DNA of 64,000 bases from Planococcus shenhongbingii. Lineage in GTDB: Bacteria; Bacillota; Bacilli; Bacillales_A; Planococcaceae. Below the pieces are notes generated by a model. That model worked only from the letters and a program-made list of their open reading frames with translations, was not told the origin of the DNA and ran no database searches. Below are positions 26,296 through 35,058 of this stretch, one piece after another. The translations under genes and the position numbers were made by a program. The stretch's first letter is position 1. Each line of letters starts with the position of its first letter. Location of the stretch: assembly GCF_030413635.1 (NCBI RefSeq), contig NZ_CP129235.1, positions 3,596,001-3,660,000 on the forward strand. Direction: 5' to 3'.

Positions 26296-26988
26296 CTAAG
26301 TTCTTCTTACCAGATAAGATTCACATTTGCTGGTAAGTGTAACTACAAAATACGCAATTCCCCAATACATCAAAGCAGCTACAATAAATGCTTCAACATA
26401 ATATGAGTTTGAAGATGCGATGAGTCTCGCTTCAGCGAATATGTCAACCACTGTAATCATAAACCCTAACGAAATGGCCTTCATGACCACTAAAAACGCA
26501 CTCCCGAACTCCGGCAAGGCCTCCACCAGCGCCTGTGGAGTGATGATTCTGCAAAATGTCTGGAAAGGGGTATATCCTAAGGACCGTGCAGCTTCTATTT
26601 GGCCATAATGCACCGACAGAAATGAAGCTCTGATGGTTTCCGCTTGGAATGCAGATACTGTCAGGGATACAGCAACGATGAGTATGACAATGGGCGACAT
26701 ATTATGAGGGTTGTAATCCAGGTTCAGTAAATTCGTAAAAAAGCTGACAACCCCAGGCAAGGAATAATACATGATAAAGATAAACACAATCAATGGAGTA
26801 CCTCTCAGAAACAGCTTAAACAGCATAACAAGGTGCTGAAGCACAGGCACATTATATTCCTGGATCAAAGCCATCACAGTCCCTATTAAAATAGACAAGA
26901 TAAATATAGTGACAGCCAAGGCAACAGTCTGCGGAACTACCGTCAATATTCCAAAAAAGTTCTCGACTAATATTTCAAAGTTAAGCAT
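26296..26988 (-). CDS. Polar amino-acid ABC importer permease (HisMQ type)
   Basis: The product has 230 residues with about five membrane helices. The coupling motif SLGYTPFQTFCRIITPQAL marks this permease group. It abuts the other permease gene with no spacer, so they probably form a heterodimeric channel. It is the last gene of the operon. Confidence 0.92.
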   Translation of the reverse strand: MLNFEILVENFFGILTVVPQTVALAVTIFILSILIGTVMALIQEYNVPVLQHLVMLFKLFLRGTPLIVFIFIMYYSLPGVVSFFTNLLNLDYNPHNMSPIVILIVAVSLTVSAFQAETIRASFLSVHYGQIEAARSLGYTPFQTFCRIITPQALVEALPEFGSAFLVVMKAISLGFMITVVDIFAEARLIASSNSYYVEAFIVAALMYWGIAYFVVTLTSKCESYLVRRT

Positions 26989-27696
26989 TTAAATCCCCCT
27001 TGCCTTAAGTCCCGAATCCAACTTGTATTTTCTTGTTTTCTTTTCAAACAGACGAACCATCCCATCCGAAAGAAAAGTAACAATAATGTAAATTACCGCA
27101 ACGGCAATAAACACCTGCACCTGGTTCACACCGAACGATGCTGCCGCAATCAGCTCTGCGCGTCCCATGATATCCGCAACCCCGAGAGCAAAAACGAGCG
27201 AAGTATCGTGTATTAAGTGGATCAGGGCGTTGCCCCATCCAGGCAAAGCAACAGGCACGACTTGAGGAAGTATGACTCTAAAGAATTTGGTCATTGGCGT
27301 ATAGCCTAAGCTGTCTGCAGCTTCGTGCTGCCCCTTGTCGACTGCTTTATATGCCGCTCTCAGGACTTCGGTAAGATAGCCGCCATGGTATAGGGTCAAA
27401 GCCAAAATAGCGGCGACAGTGGCACTCATATTGCTGACATTGATGCCGAAGTTCGCCATAAGGGGCGGCAAGGCATAATAAACAATGAACAACTGGATGA
27501 TGATGGGGACACTTCGTGTAAACGATGAAATCACTACAGTAAATTGCTTGAGTACCGGTATATTCTTAACGTTGATCATGGTAAGCAATGCTCCAAGCAG
27601 TAATCCCAATACCGCGGACACCACTAAGATGATGAAAGTGATATGCGCCACTTTTAGCAATAAAGTCATGATTTCCAGTGTATTCGGTGCATCCAT
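26989..27696 (-). CDS. Polar amino-acid ABC importer permease (HisMQ type)
   Basis: The product has 235 residues with several membrane helices. The coupling motif is DSLGYTPMTKFFRVILPQVV. It differs clearly from the adjoining permease, which supports a heterodimer. The binding protein and ATPase genes lie upstream in the same direction. Confidence 0.92.
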   Translation of the reverse strand: MDAPNTLEIMTLLLKVAHITFIILVVSAVLGLLLGALLTMINVKNIPVLKQFTVVISSFTRSVPIIIQLFIVYYALPPLMANFGINVSNMSATVAAILALTLYHGGYLTEVLRAAYKAVDKGQHEAADSLGYTPMTKFFRVILPQVVPVALPGWGNALIHLIHDTSLVFALGVADIMGRAELIAAASFGVNQVQVFIAVAVIYIIVTFLSDGMVRLFEKKTRKYKLDSGLKARGI

Positions 27697-27797
27697 ATCG
27701 ATGATTCACCCCTTCATAAATAAATTTAATGCCCCATTATAAGTAAGTTCATTCTCTTTTCTTATAAGGGGCACAACCATCAGATGATTTATACCTT

Positions 27798-28628
27798 TTA
27801 CTTCGTCACTTCATATTGGAATACATCTTCTCCATAATATTCATTGGAAATCTCAGAGAGTGTTCCATCTTCTCTTAATTCTTTCAATGCCTGGGTAACA
27901 TCTTCTGCCAGCTGTTCATTTTGCTCTGATTTGTAAATCAGCATAATTGTTTCCCCTACATAAATAGGATCGGTTTCTTTCACTTTCAAACCAAGTTCTT
28001 CAATAACTTCATTCTGCCCCAAGTTAGCAGGACCGATAAAAGCATCATATTTGCCAGTGTCTATTTCTTTCAGACGCTGAGCGTATGGAATATCACCACT
28101 CGATTCCTTAAGTTCAAGTTTATGTTCAGGATTTTCTTTTTGCCAATCCATTACTACCCGTAAAGTCCCTCCTCCAGCTGTAAAAGGCGAGATGTTCTTT
28201 CCAACCAGATCCTCAAGCGATTCAATGCCACTGTCTTCTTTGACGTACATTTTTATCAGGCTTCTTCCAGTCGGCTCTTTCGGTACATAAAATTGCTCTT
28301 CACGTTCAGGAGTCGGATAGAATCCGCCGACATTGAGTTCATATTTCCCCGTTTTCAGGCCTGTTTCCTGGGCACTGTCAGCTACTGCCTGGATATTGAA
28401 TTCATATCCTTCCAATTTTTTATCGATAGCCCTCAAAACATCCGGCTCATAACCCAGGATTTTGCCTTCCGTTGTTTGCCAGCTTAAATTCTTGGAAGTG
28501 GGAGGTGTAGTCACTTGTATTGTCCGTACGTCTCCGCTTGCTGCGCCGTCTGCTGCCGGTTCCCCGCCACATGCTGCTAATGTAAAAGCCGCTCCTAAAG
28601 CTAATAATGACACTGATAATTTTTTCAA
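27798..28628 (-). CDS. Amino-acid ABC importer substrate-binding lipoprotein (SBP family 3)
   Basis: The product has 276 residues. The signal peptide ends in the lipobox LAAC, so the mature protein is an outer-surface lipoprotein. The family 3 pattern is present (GKILGYEPDVLRAIDKKLEG, then KYDAFIGPANLGQNEVI). I chose the TTG at 28628 because AAAGGGG lies about 9 bases before it, while the ATG at 28637 touches that site. The adjacent opine dehydrogenase suggests an amino acid, or an opine, as ligand. Confidence 0.9.
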   Translation of the reverse strand: MKKLSVSLLALGAAFTLAACGGEPAADGAASGDVRTIQVTTPPTSKNLSWQTTEGKILGYEPDVLRAIDKKLEGYEFNIQAVADSAQETGLKTGKYELNVGGFYPTPEREEQFYVPKEPTGRSLIKMYVKEDSGIESLEDLVGKNISPFTAGGGTLRVVMDWQKENPEHKLELKESSGDIPYAQRLKEIDTGKYDAFIGPANLGQNEVIEELGLKVKETDPIYVGETIMLIYKSEQNEQLAEDVTQALKELREDGTLSEISNEYYGEDVFQYEVTK

Positions 28629-28651
28629 TAATAACATCCCCTTTTCAATTT

Positions 28652-29416
28652 TTATTGTCTGACTTCTACGGCTTCAGCTGTTTCTGCATAATAATTTTTC
28701 AAAAACTGTTTAGTTCTTTCATTTTGCGAGTTCTCGAAAATCTGTTCAGGCGGTCCTTCTTCAACAATTTTCCCTTTTTCCATAAATACAATTTTGTTTG
28801 ATACTTTTCGCGCAAAATCCATTTCATGGGTAACCAGAAGAATGGTTACACCCGTTTTCGCCACTCTTTCGATAACCTTCAGCACTTCAGTCACCAGCTC
28901 CGGATCGAGTGAAGATGTGGGTTCATCGAACAGAATCACTTCGGGTTCAACAGCTAAAGCTCTTGCAATGCTTACCCTTTGCTGCTGTCCCCCTGACAAT
29001 CTGGATGGATATTCATTTTCTTTTTCCAGCAAGCCTACTTTTTCCAGCAAATCGATGCTTTTCTCATACGCTTCTTTTTTCGACTTTTTCTGGACGGCAA
29101 TTTGGGCATCCATCACATTTTCTACAACTGTTTTGTTTTTAAACAGATTAAATTGCTGGAAAACCATTGCCGTGTTGCGTCTCAGCTGAAGGATTTCTTT
29201 TTTGTTGATGTTCTTAAAGTCCACGCTCAGGTTTGACAGCTGCATCTGGCCTTCGTCTGGTTCAACCAGGTAATTGATGCATTTCAATATGGTTGTCTTA
29301 CCCGTACCACTCGGTCCTATAAAAGTGACAACATCCCCTTTGTTGACAGTTAAGTCAACGCCTTTTAAAACTTCTACATCCCCAAATGACACTTTCAAAT
29401 TCTGGATATCCAACAT
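28652..29416 (-). CDS. Amino-acid ABC importer ATPase (GlnQ/HisP type)
   Basis: The product has 254 residues. Walker A is GPSGTGKTT (34-42), the Q-loop is MVFQQFNLF, the signature is LSGGQQQRVSIARAL and Walker B is VILFDEPTSSLD. This set matches polar amino-acid importers. GGGGGAG lies before the ATG. It is the first importer gene of the operon and precedes the binding protein gene by 23 bases. Confidence 0.94.
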   Translation of the reverse strand: MLDIQNLKVSFGDVEVLKGVDLTVNKGDVVTFIGPSGTGKTTILKCINYLVEPDEGQMQLSNLSVDFKNINKKEILQLRRNTAMVFQQFNLFKNKTVVENVMDAQIAVQKKSKKEAYEKSIDLLEKVGLLEKENEYPSRLSGGQQQRVSIARALAVEPEVILFDEPTSSLDPELVTEVLKVIERVAKTGVTILLVTHEMDFARKVSNKIVFMEKGKIVEEGPPEQIFENSQNERTKQFLKNYYAETAEAVEVRQ

Positions 29417-29515
29417 TTGAAAATCTCCCCCTTTCGATTACCTGTTCCTGTCCTTGAAAAAAGCTATGAATCGATCTTTTAAAACGGCAGGTTGCCGGTC
29501 TATAGATTTTCTCTT

Positions 29516-30571
29516 TTAGATTTTTTCAATCAGCCCTCCATAACTGGAGAGTTCTTCGAAAGTTATATTCTCGAGATTAACGCCTTCTTTTCTGTAATCC
29601 ACTGCCGACAATAAAGAGGTGATATCAATAAGTGAATCTGTGTAAGGTATTTCAATGCCCGCTTTCTTGGCGATTTCTGAAATTGCCACTAAACCGAAAG
29701 GAATGTCTTCAGTAAAGTACCGATGCTTCAGAGTAGTCGGGCCGGCTCCTTCCGGGAACAAACTCGGCAGCGCCTCATATAAGCTGGAATACTCGGTTCC
29801 ATAGAAGTCATTCAAAATGGTCAGGATGTCTTTTGTTTCTACATGGAACAAATCAGCTATTTTTCTTCTTTCATCATCAACTTTTTCAATGTATCTGATG
29901 GTCAAAGGAGATATGCCTTCTGGATAAAATTGAAATTCCTGCGCATCATCTATCCTGCTGGCATTAAATACGGATATTGGCACGTGAACCACAACGTTAG
30001 AATTGTTCAAAGAAGTTTCAAATACATTTTTTGAAGGAACCAGATGCGGGAATCGCTCAAGAAATTTTGGCGGCAATGATGGCTGTCCTTTTGAAGTAGC
30101 GAGTGTACTGACTAAGACGTTACTTTTAATCATTCTTACACTTACCGCCCCTTCTTCATCTGCATTGCTGATGAAAGGCTGTGCGCTTGTTTCTGCAATC
30201 GTGATATTTTTAATCTCGATATCTTCCCCAAGTATCTGTTTGCATTCAACAGCCCCCCAATATCCCGGGATAAACACGATTGTCTGATCGTTCTTTAATA
30301 AGGGCTTTAATTCTTTAATGATCGGTTTATGGCCATCAGCAGTAGTTGAAACAATAATAATTTCAGCATCCTGAACGACTTCTTCCATTGATGTGTACAC
30401 TTCTAAATTTATGCTTCCAGAATAAACACCTTTTAGTTCTAATCCATTCCTGGAAATCCGGTCTGCTCTTTCCGCATCTCTTGTGAATAATTTGACCTTT
30501 TCTTCAGATAAAGCCAGATAGCCAGCTATTGCTTGACCCGTATTGCCGCCGCCAATCACTGCATATGTCAT
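29516..30571 (-). CDS. Octopine/opine dehydrogenase family protein
   Basis: The product has 351 residues. An N-terminal Rossmann fold begins VIGGGNTGQAIAG, and an all-helical octopine-dehydrogenase domain follows with the NNSNVVVHVP segment that carries the family's catalytic histidine. Such enzymes make or split N-(carboxyalkyl)-amino acids (opines) using NAD(P)(H). It lies between a GntR regulator and a complete amino-acid ABC importer, so uptake and oxidative breakdown of an opine-like compound is the best reading. AGAGGTG lies 5 bases before the ATG. Synthesis rather than breakdown cannot be excluded. Confidence 0.82.
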   Translation of the reverse strand: MTYAVIGGGNTGQAIAGYLALSEEKVKLFTRDAERADRISRNGLELKGVYSGSINLEVYTSMEEVVQDAEIIIVSTTADGHKPIIKELKPLLKNDQTIVFIPGYWGAVECKQILGEDIEIKNITIAETSAQPFISNADEEGAVSVRMIKSNVLVSTLATSKGQPSLPPKFLERFPHLVPSKNVFETSLNNSNVVVHVPISVFNASRIDDAQEFQFYPEGISPLTIRYIEKVDDERRKIADLFHVETKDILTILNDFYGTEYSSLYEALPSLFPEGAGPTTLKHRYFTEDIPFGLVAISEIAKKAGIEIPYTDSLIDITSLLSAVDYRKEGVNLENITFEELSSYGGLIEKI

Positions 30572-30603
30572 AGAAACACCTCTAAGTTTATTTTATTGTT
30601 CAA

Positions 30604-31314
30604 TCATTTGATCTTACTCTCCAATTTGTTAGCGCTTTCATATTTTTCTACTGCTTTAACGACCACTTCCATCGCACCTATAATATGATTTTCAATTGCC
30701 AATTCTGCGTTAACTTTATCTCTTTTGATCATGAAATTAAGGATGAATTCGTGTTCAGCAGATGACGTTTCTATATCCACTCCGTGTTCATGGGCTAAAT
30801 GTCTATATCTGTTGATCCGATCATTCAGCTGAAAAATGATATTGACAACCGTTGTATTTTCACTGATGGAGTAAATAGCGCTGTGAAATTTGCCGCCGAA
30901 GTTCTCAGTGTCTGCATAATTTTCGATTTTGGAAGTCAATTTAACCATTTCAGTCAGATAGGATAAATGCTCGATGTGCTCTTCAGTAAGATTATCGATT
31001 GCGTCTCCGATTAGGATTCCTTCTAATTTGCTGCGTATGACAAATAATTCTTTGACTTCTTTTATGGATATCGGAGCAACACTGAATGTCCCATTCGAAT
31101 TGCGGACAACCAGCCCTTCTCCCTCAAGCCTTTGCAAAGCTTCTCTAAGCGGGGTTCTGCTTATCCCCAACTCTTTCCCCAACTCCCCATTCACAATGGC
31201 TTGGCCTGGTTCGAGTAAACAGTTGATGATTTTTTCTTTGATCTGCTCATAAACGATATCTTTGGCTGAAATCCTGCTCAAACTATTTTCCATCGTTTTA
31301 AAAATGATTTCCAC
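30604..31314 (-). CDS. GntR-family transcriptional regulator (FCD subgroup)
   Basis: The product has up to 236 residues. The winged HTH shows LGKELGISRTPLREALQRLE and the FCD domain has GGKFHSAIYSISENT. It is the first gene of the opine/amino-acid operon and likely its regulator. The start is unclear. GTG at 31314 overlaps the site AAGGGAGG. An ATT six or so codons before the first ATG (31293) is at ideal spacing (8 bases), and that ATG itself is 20 bases away. A GTATAC palindrome lies just upstream. Confidence 0.88.
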   Translation of the reverse strand: MEIIFKTMENSLSRISAKDIVYEQIKEKIINCLLEPGQAIVNGELGKELGISRTPLREALQRLEGEGLVVRNSNGTFSVAPISIKEVKELFVIRSKLEGILIGDAIDNLTEEHIEHLSYLTEMVKLTSKIENYADTENFGGKFHSAIYSISENTTVVNIIFQLNDRINRYRHLAHEHGVDIETSSAEHEFILNFMIKRDKVNAELAIENHIIGAMEVVVKAVEKYESANKLESKIK

Positions 31315-31336
31315 CTCCCTTGCATAAATTAATATC

Positions 31337-31344
31337 TGTATACA
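31337..31344. promoter_or_regulatory. Candidate GntR operator upstream of the opine operon
   Basis: TGTATACA sits inside a larger imperfect arrangement with ATCTGTA on the left and TACAGAT about 16 bases to the right. The same 8-mer lies before the other FCD regulator (23232-23239). It fits the GT-n-AC core of GntR operators. Confidence 0.45.
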
Positions 31345-31503
31345 AATATTATAGCGTACAGATTTTCAATTACAATGAATATTTAGAATTTTCTATAAAC
31401 ATTTTAGTTTGGACTATTCCATACATTCTATAGATGATCGAGACTCCTTGATTGAGTTCTTTGGGCATAGAATTGTACGAGTGAACATAAAGGAAATGAA
31501 ATT
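31345..31503. other. Intergenic stretch between the GntR gene and the nucleoside cluster
   Basis: AT-rich, with no coding signal visible. It presumably holds the promoter of the leftward opine operon. No other structure is clear before the repeat at 31504. Confidence 0.4.
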
Positions 31504-31586
31504 AAAAAAAGATGACTTCGGCACAATACCGAAGTCATCTTTTCGCAGCGCAGCTGCATGGAGATTTTATTAAATTGTCCATTAAA
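31504..31586 (-). repeat. Dispersed intergenic repeat, copy 2, with a perfect terminator hairpin
   Basis: Related to 26123-26210. It includes a perfect 14-bp stem (31508-31521 with 31529-31542, 7-base loop). On the minus strand the stem is followed by a run of T, so it probably ends the leftward nucleoside hydrolase/transporter transcript. The tail TTTTATTAAATTGTCCATTAA is shared with copy 1 apart from small changes. Confidence 0.65.
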
Positions 31587-31650
31587 AAGGGTCAGTTCAA
31601 GAAGGAAAATCGGCTGCTTTTTATAGCTTATGTCCCAACTTGAATCTAAA

Positions 31651-32916
31651 TCATACAGACTGGGCAGCTTTATCTACAGAGTCCACTGCATCCGGACTTT
31701 TTTTGGATTTGAAACTTACCGCAAACAGGATGCCAAGAACGAGGGTGTAGGCGGCGAAAACCAGCCAGATGCTCTGCCAGTCTTTGATGCCGTCCACCGT
31801 TAAATAATCCACTACTCTTCCGCTGATCACCGCTCCCAAATAAGCGCCGAGCCCGTTCACCATGGTCATGAATAATCCCTGGGCACTCCCGCGAATCCGG
31901 CGGTCCACTTCTTTATCGACAAACATCGATCCGGAAATATTAAAGAAGTCAAACGCTACACCGTAAACGATCATCGATAACAGCAAAAAGGCAAACCCTA
32001 ATCCAGTCGGGTCTCCAAAACCTAATAGAACAAACCGCAAGGTCCAAGCCGCCATACTCAACAGCATGACCGTCTTGATCCCGAATTTACGCAGGAAAAA
32101 CGGAATGGCAAGAATAAAGATGATTTCTGAAAATTGCCCAAGCGACAATAAAATCGATGGATATTTCACAGCCAGGCTATCTTCATAGGCAGGATTCAAT
32201 GCAAAGTCATGAAGAAACGGGTTGGCAAATGCCAAGTTGATCTGCAGCGCAGCCCCGATCAGCATGGCAAACAAGAAAAAGATGGCCATTCTCTTTTGTT
32301 TGAACAGGACAAAAGCATCGAGTCCCAAGCGGCTTGTCCACGACTTGTCCGTCTTGTCATTTGATGTCGGGCAATCCGGCAGGACCAGTGAAAAGAGGGC
32401 CAGCAAGACGGCAGCCCCTGCTGCAATGTACAACTGCATATTGCTCAACTCAAATCCGCCAAGGCTGATGAGCCACATGGCAAAAATGAAACTGACGGTT
32501 CCATAGACACGGACGCCCGGGAATTCTTTCGTCGTATTGAGCCCTGCTTTTTCCAAACTAATATAGGAAATGGTATAAGATAATGAAATCGTCGGCACGA
32601 AAACCACCGCGTTAAAGAACATCACCCAAAACATAGCCGTCGGATCCGAAACTTGTGCGGCTATAAGCAAGGAAATCGCACCGAGAAAATGGCAGATGCC
32701 ATACAGTCTATTCGCTTTCATCCACCGGTCAGCGATAATCCCGACCAGACTTGGCATGATAAGAGAAGCCAGTCCGGATGCGCCGTAAATGGTCCCGACT
32801 TGTGCACCGGAAAAACCTAAAGTATTGATCATATACGAGCCAAGGGTCACGAGCCAGCTTCCCCAAATGAAAAACTGGAGGAAAATCATAATTTTAAGGC
32901 GAAATTTTATAGTCAT
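31651..32916 (-). CDS. MFS nucleoside transporter (NupG/XapB type)
   Basis: The product has 421 residues with about 12 membrane helices. The start LKIMIFLQFFIWGSWLVTLG and the GIIADRWMKANR loop are typical of nucleoside:H+ symporters of the NupG group. It follows the nucleoside hydrolase gene in the same leftward unit, 48 bases after its stop. An upstream in-frame ATG lies at 32946. I chose the ATG at 32916 because AAGAGG lies 6 bases before it. Confidence 0.88.
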   Translation of the reverse strand: MTIKFRLKIMIFLQFFIWGSWLVTLGSYMINTLGFSGAQVGTIYGASGLASLIMPSLVGIIADRWMKANRLYGICHFLGAISLLIAAQVSDPTAMFWVMFFNAVVFVPTISLSYTISYISLEKAGLNTTKEFPGVRVYGTVSFIFAMWLISLGGFELSNMQLYIAAGAAVLLALFSLVLPDCPTSNDKTDKSWTSRLGLDAFVLFKQKRMAIFFLFAMLIGAALQINLAFANPFLHDFALNPAYEDSLAVKYPSILLSLGQFSEIIFILAIPFFLRKFGIKTVMLLSMAAWTLRFVLLGFGDPTGLGFAFLLLSMIVYGVAFDFFNISGSMFVDKEVDRRIRGSAQGLFMTMVNGLGAYLGAVISGRVVDYLTVDGIKDWQSIWLVFAAYTLVLGILFAVSFKSKKSPDAVDSVDKAAQSV

Positions 32917-32964
32917 TGTTATCCTCTTCCTATTTTTAGTGTCCATGCGGCTTAGTTACAGTTG

Positions 32965-33900
32965 TTACGCTTTTTTAGCCAGTTCCGTCATATAGTCAAA
33001 GAAGGCATCGCGGTCCACGTCATACACGACATTCACAGGCCGTCCATCAGCGGTTTCAGCTGTACGCCCTTGGCTTGGGCCGTCTGTGTGCACGATGCTG
33101 TTGATGGTCTGCACTTTCACAAGATCAGAATTGCCGACAAATGCGGTGGTCAGCACATCCCATAAATAATAGGTCGAGTTCGTTGAGAAGTGGACAAGCG
33201 GCGGCACCATCGCATAGCATTGCCCAAGGAAATCCACGCCGAGGTGCTTGCGGTCTTTCGCCCAGCGCTCACGCACATCTAAAGTCAGCGGTACCTGGTT
33301 GGTGCTTTCAAGCGCCACCAGATCGATTTTTATGCTGCTGTCCCATACACGGGCTGCTGCTTCAGGATCCCAGAACACGTTCCATTCCGCTGTCCCATCA
33401 TGTTCCGGTTCATGGACGTTCCCGGCTTCACGGAATGTGCCACCCATCCAGACAAGCCGTTCGATTTTCTCTTCGATTTCAGGCGCTGCGTCCAATGCGC
33501 GGGCAAGATCCGTCAGCGGGCCTGTAAACAATAAAGTCGTTTTTTCTTCCGTCGCCAAAACCGTCTCTGCTAAATGGAGATGTGCCGGCTGATCAGCCAC
33601 CGGTGTCACAACTGTTCCAGATTCATTCAGAATCGGCAAGGCATCCACATAAAACGCATGCATACGCCAATCCTTCGGGAAAGGGTTTTTAGGGCGTGAA
33701 TTGGACTCAGCTACGTCAAGGCCGCCGTTTCCAAAGCGGTCAATAATTTTCCGGCTCGCGAACATTGCCGGTTCCAAATAACAGTCAGCTGGAATAACTG
33801 AAACGCCTGTCAACTCAACTGTATCCATTTTTAAAAGTAAAAATAGCGAAACCAAATCGTCGACTCCGCCATCATGGTTAAAGTAAATTTTCTCTTTCAT
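32965..33900 (-). CDS. Inosine-uridine nucleoside hydrolase family protein
   Basis: The product has 311 residues of the IUNH fold. The N-terminal calcium-site motif, usually DxDxxxDD, reads NHDGGVDD (8-15), so the first aspartate, the usual base, is replaced by asparagine. Other family features are present (LFTGPLTDLARAL, VWMGGTF, EWNVFWDPEAA and a later YLWDVL). It likely splits purine nucleosides into base and ribose. It is the first gene after a guanine-type riboswitch, which supports purine salvage. GGAGGG lies before the ATG. Confidence 0.87.
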   Translation of the reverse strand: MKEKIYFNHDGGVDDLVSLFLLLKMDTVELTGVSVIPADCYLEPAMFASRKIIDRFGNGGLDVAESNSRPKNPFPKDWRMHAFYVDALPILNESGTVVTPVADQPAHLHLAETVLATEEKTTLLFTGPLTDLARALDAAPEIEEKIERLVWMGGTFREAGNVHEPEHDGTAEWNVFWDPEAAARVWDSSIKIDLVALESTNQVPLTLDVRERWAKDRKHLGVDFLGQCYAMVPPLVHFSTNSTYYLWDVLTTAFVGNSDLVKVQTINSIVHTDGPSQGRTAETADGRPVNVVYDVDRDAFFDYMTELAKKA

Positions 33901-34065
33901 TTTTTCCGTTCCCTCCGTGGTGAATGCTTTAAATTGCTTGCCATTCGCCCAATTATTTTCTTGTTGAACCGCTCGAATAACGCCATATTTGCTTCCATAC
34001 CAATAGCCCTCAAAATTCTCCTGGCTTGTTGCTTCTTGTCATAAAGTTGGACTTTGCCTCTTAAA
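33901..34065. other. Leader between riboswitch terminator and nucleoside hydrolase gene
   Basis: This is the part of the leader RNA downstream of the riboswitch terminator. Apart from the ribosome site of the hydrolase gene I see no feature. Confidence 0.4.
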
Positions 34066-34098
34066 ACACAAAAAATGCTCCGGCAGCTACCGGAGCAT
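34066..34098 (-). terminator. Terminator of the riboswitch expression platform
   Basis: ATGCTCCGG (34075-34083) pairs with CCGGAGCAT (34090-34098) around a 6-base loop. On the minus strand it is followed by a T run. It lies about 60 bases after the aptamer and before the nucleoside hydrolase gene. A further hairpin (34122-34143, GGAAGAA/TTCTTCC) lies between and may take part in switching. Confidence 0.85.
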
Positions 34099-34157
34099 TG
34101 ACTAGGGAACGTGTAAATAAGGGAAGAATCGAACGCTTCTTCCGCTGAACACTTACC

Positions 34158-34222
34158 TCGTAGTCAAACCCTTTACGGCGGCTTGGTAGAAACTATTGGG
34201 CCATATCCCCAATCTTATACGA
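34158..34222 (-). promoter_or_regulatory. Purine riboswitch aptamer, guanine-type
   Basis: On the minus strand the segment has P1 (TCGTA/TACGA), P2 (ATTGGG/CCCAAT) with the GATATGG loop side, the invariant junction AGTTTCTACC, P3 (CAAGCC/GGTTTG, one wobble) and the closing GACTACGA. The specificity position (74) reads C, as in guanine/hypoxanthine riboswitches; adenine types have T. It precedes a terminator, so guanine would lower expression of the nucleoside hydrolase and carrier. Confidence 0.93.
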
Positions 34223-34440
34223 CATTATTCGATATTAAATTCGAGTTAATAATAACAAGAATTTCGCTTAAGGTCAATTAAAAAGCAAACAATTGTAACA
34301 ACACTTATTAACATTGTTTGTGTTTTGAAGTGTTTTTATTGTTATTATTTTGAAATTCTTATATATCCCAACAATTCAGGAACATCATTAGCTTAAGAAT
34401 TCATGGAATTTCCACAGCCCTTAGTTATATACAGAGACGT
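34223..34440. other. AT-rich intergenic region carrying the riboswitch promoter
   Basis: AT-rich DNA between the cyclase gene end and the riboswitch. It must hold the promoter of the riboswitch transcript, but I cannot pick one -35/-10 pair with confidence. Confidence 0.4.
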
Positions 34441-35058
34441 TTATTTCAGCCCTTCAAACAGCAATACCCGAGCAGGGGAAGCATCGGTGCCGATTAATTT
34501 CAAAGGAGCCGCTACCATAAAGTATTCGCCTTGCTCAATGTCCTTTAGGCGCAGACCTTCTATAATAATGATATCGTTTGCGAACAAAGTTTTATGAGTC
34601 GGATGCCCTTCCTGGCTTCTTTCGATTCCAAGAGAATCGATGCCGACGCCGCGGATTCCAATTTCAGCCAGATAGTCCGCACCATCTTTCGCCAAAAAAA
34701 CAAAATCAAAATCAAAATTTTCCTTAAAGGAATTTCTTGTTTTGAATAAAACAAAGTCATCCTTTTCGAGGCCGAACCCTTCCAAGTCCGCTTTCGCAAC
34801 AGCATCCTTCACGCTGGTCAGATCCAGCACTTTACATGGCCCCACCAATTTATCCAGTGGAACCGATTCAAATGTTTCCCCTTCAACCATCATGTGAAGC
34901 GGCGCATCGATATGCGTGCCGGTATGGACATCCAGTTCCAGACGCGTTTCCGTGACATAGCCGTTTGTCTGCCGATTGAGTTTCGGCTGTTTCTCCGGTT
35001 TGTCTTTGTATACGGTCATGCCTTCATAAATCGAGCCTGTGATATCGTACATTTTCAT
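34441..35058 (-). CDS. Cyclase-family protein (kynurenine formamidase-like metal hydrolase)
   Basis: The product has 205 residues. The metal-binding motif HTGTHIDAPLH (45-55) supplies H45, H49, D51 and H55, as in KynB-type formamidases and isatin hydrolases. A later HPTHKTLF segment completes the fold. These enzymes hydrolyse amide or lactam bonds in the cytosol. No tryptophan-degrading gene lies nearby, so the substrate is open. I chose the ATG at 35058, with AAAGGG 8 bases before it; a TTG lies directly upstream. Confidence 0.85.
   Translation of the reverse strand: MKMYDITGSIYEGMTVYKDKPEKQPKLNRQTNGYVTETRLELDVHTGTHIDAPLHMMVEGETFESVPLDKLVGPCKVLDLTSVKDAVAKADLEGFGLEKDDFVLFKTRNSFKENFDFDFVFLAKDGADYLAEIGIRGVGIDSLGIERSQEGHPTHKTLFANDIIIIEGLRLKDIEQGEYFMVAAPLKLIGTDASPARVLLFEGLK

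Noticed and set aside
26296..31314. Staphylopine-like metallophore locus
   Set aside because: The opine dehydrogenase is there, but no nicotianamine-synthase-like or histidine-racemase-like gene and no metallophore exporter are close by.
34158..34222. Adenine riboswitch
   Set aside because: The specificity position reads C (GACTA), not T (GATTA), so guanine/hypoxanthine is the expected ligand.
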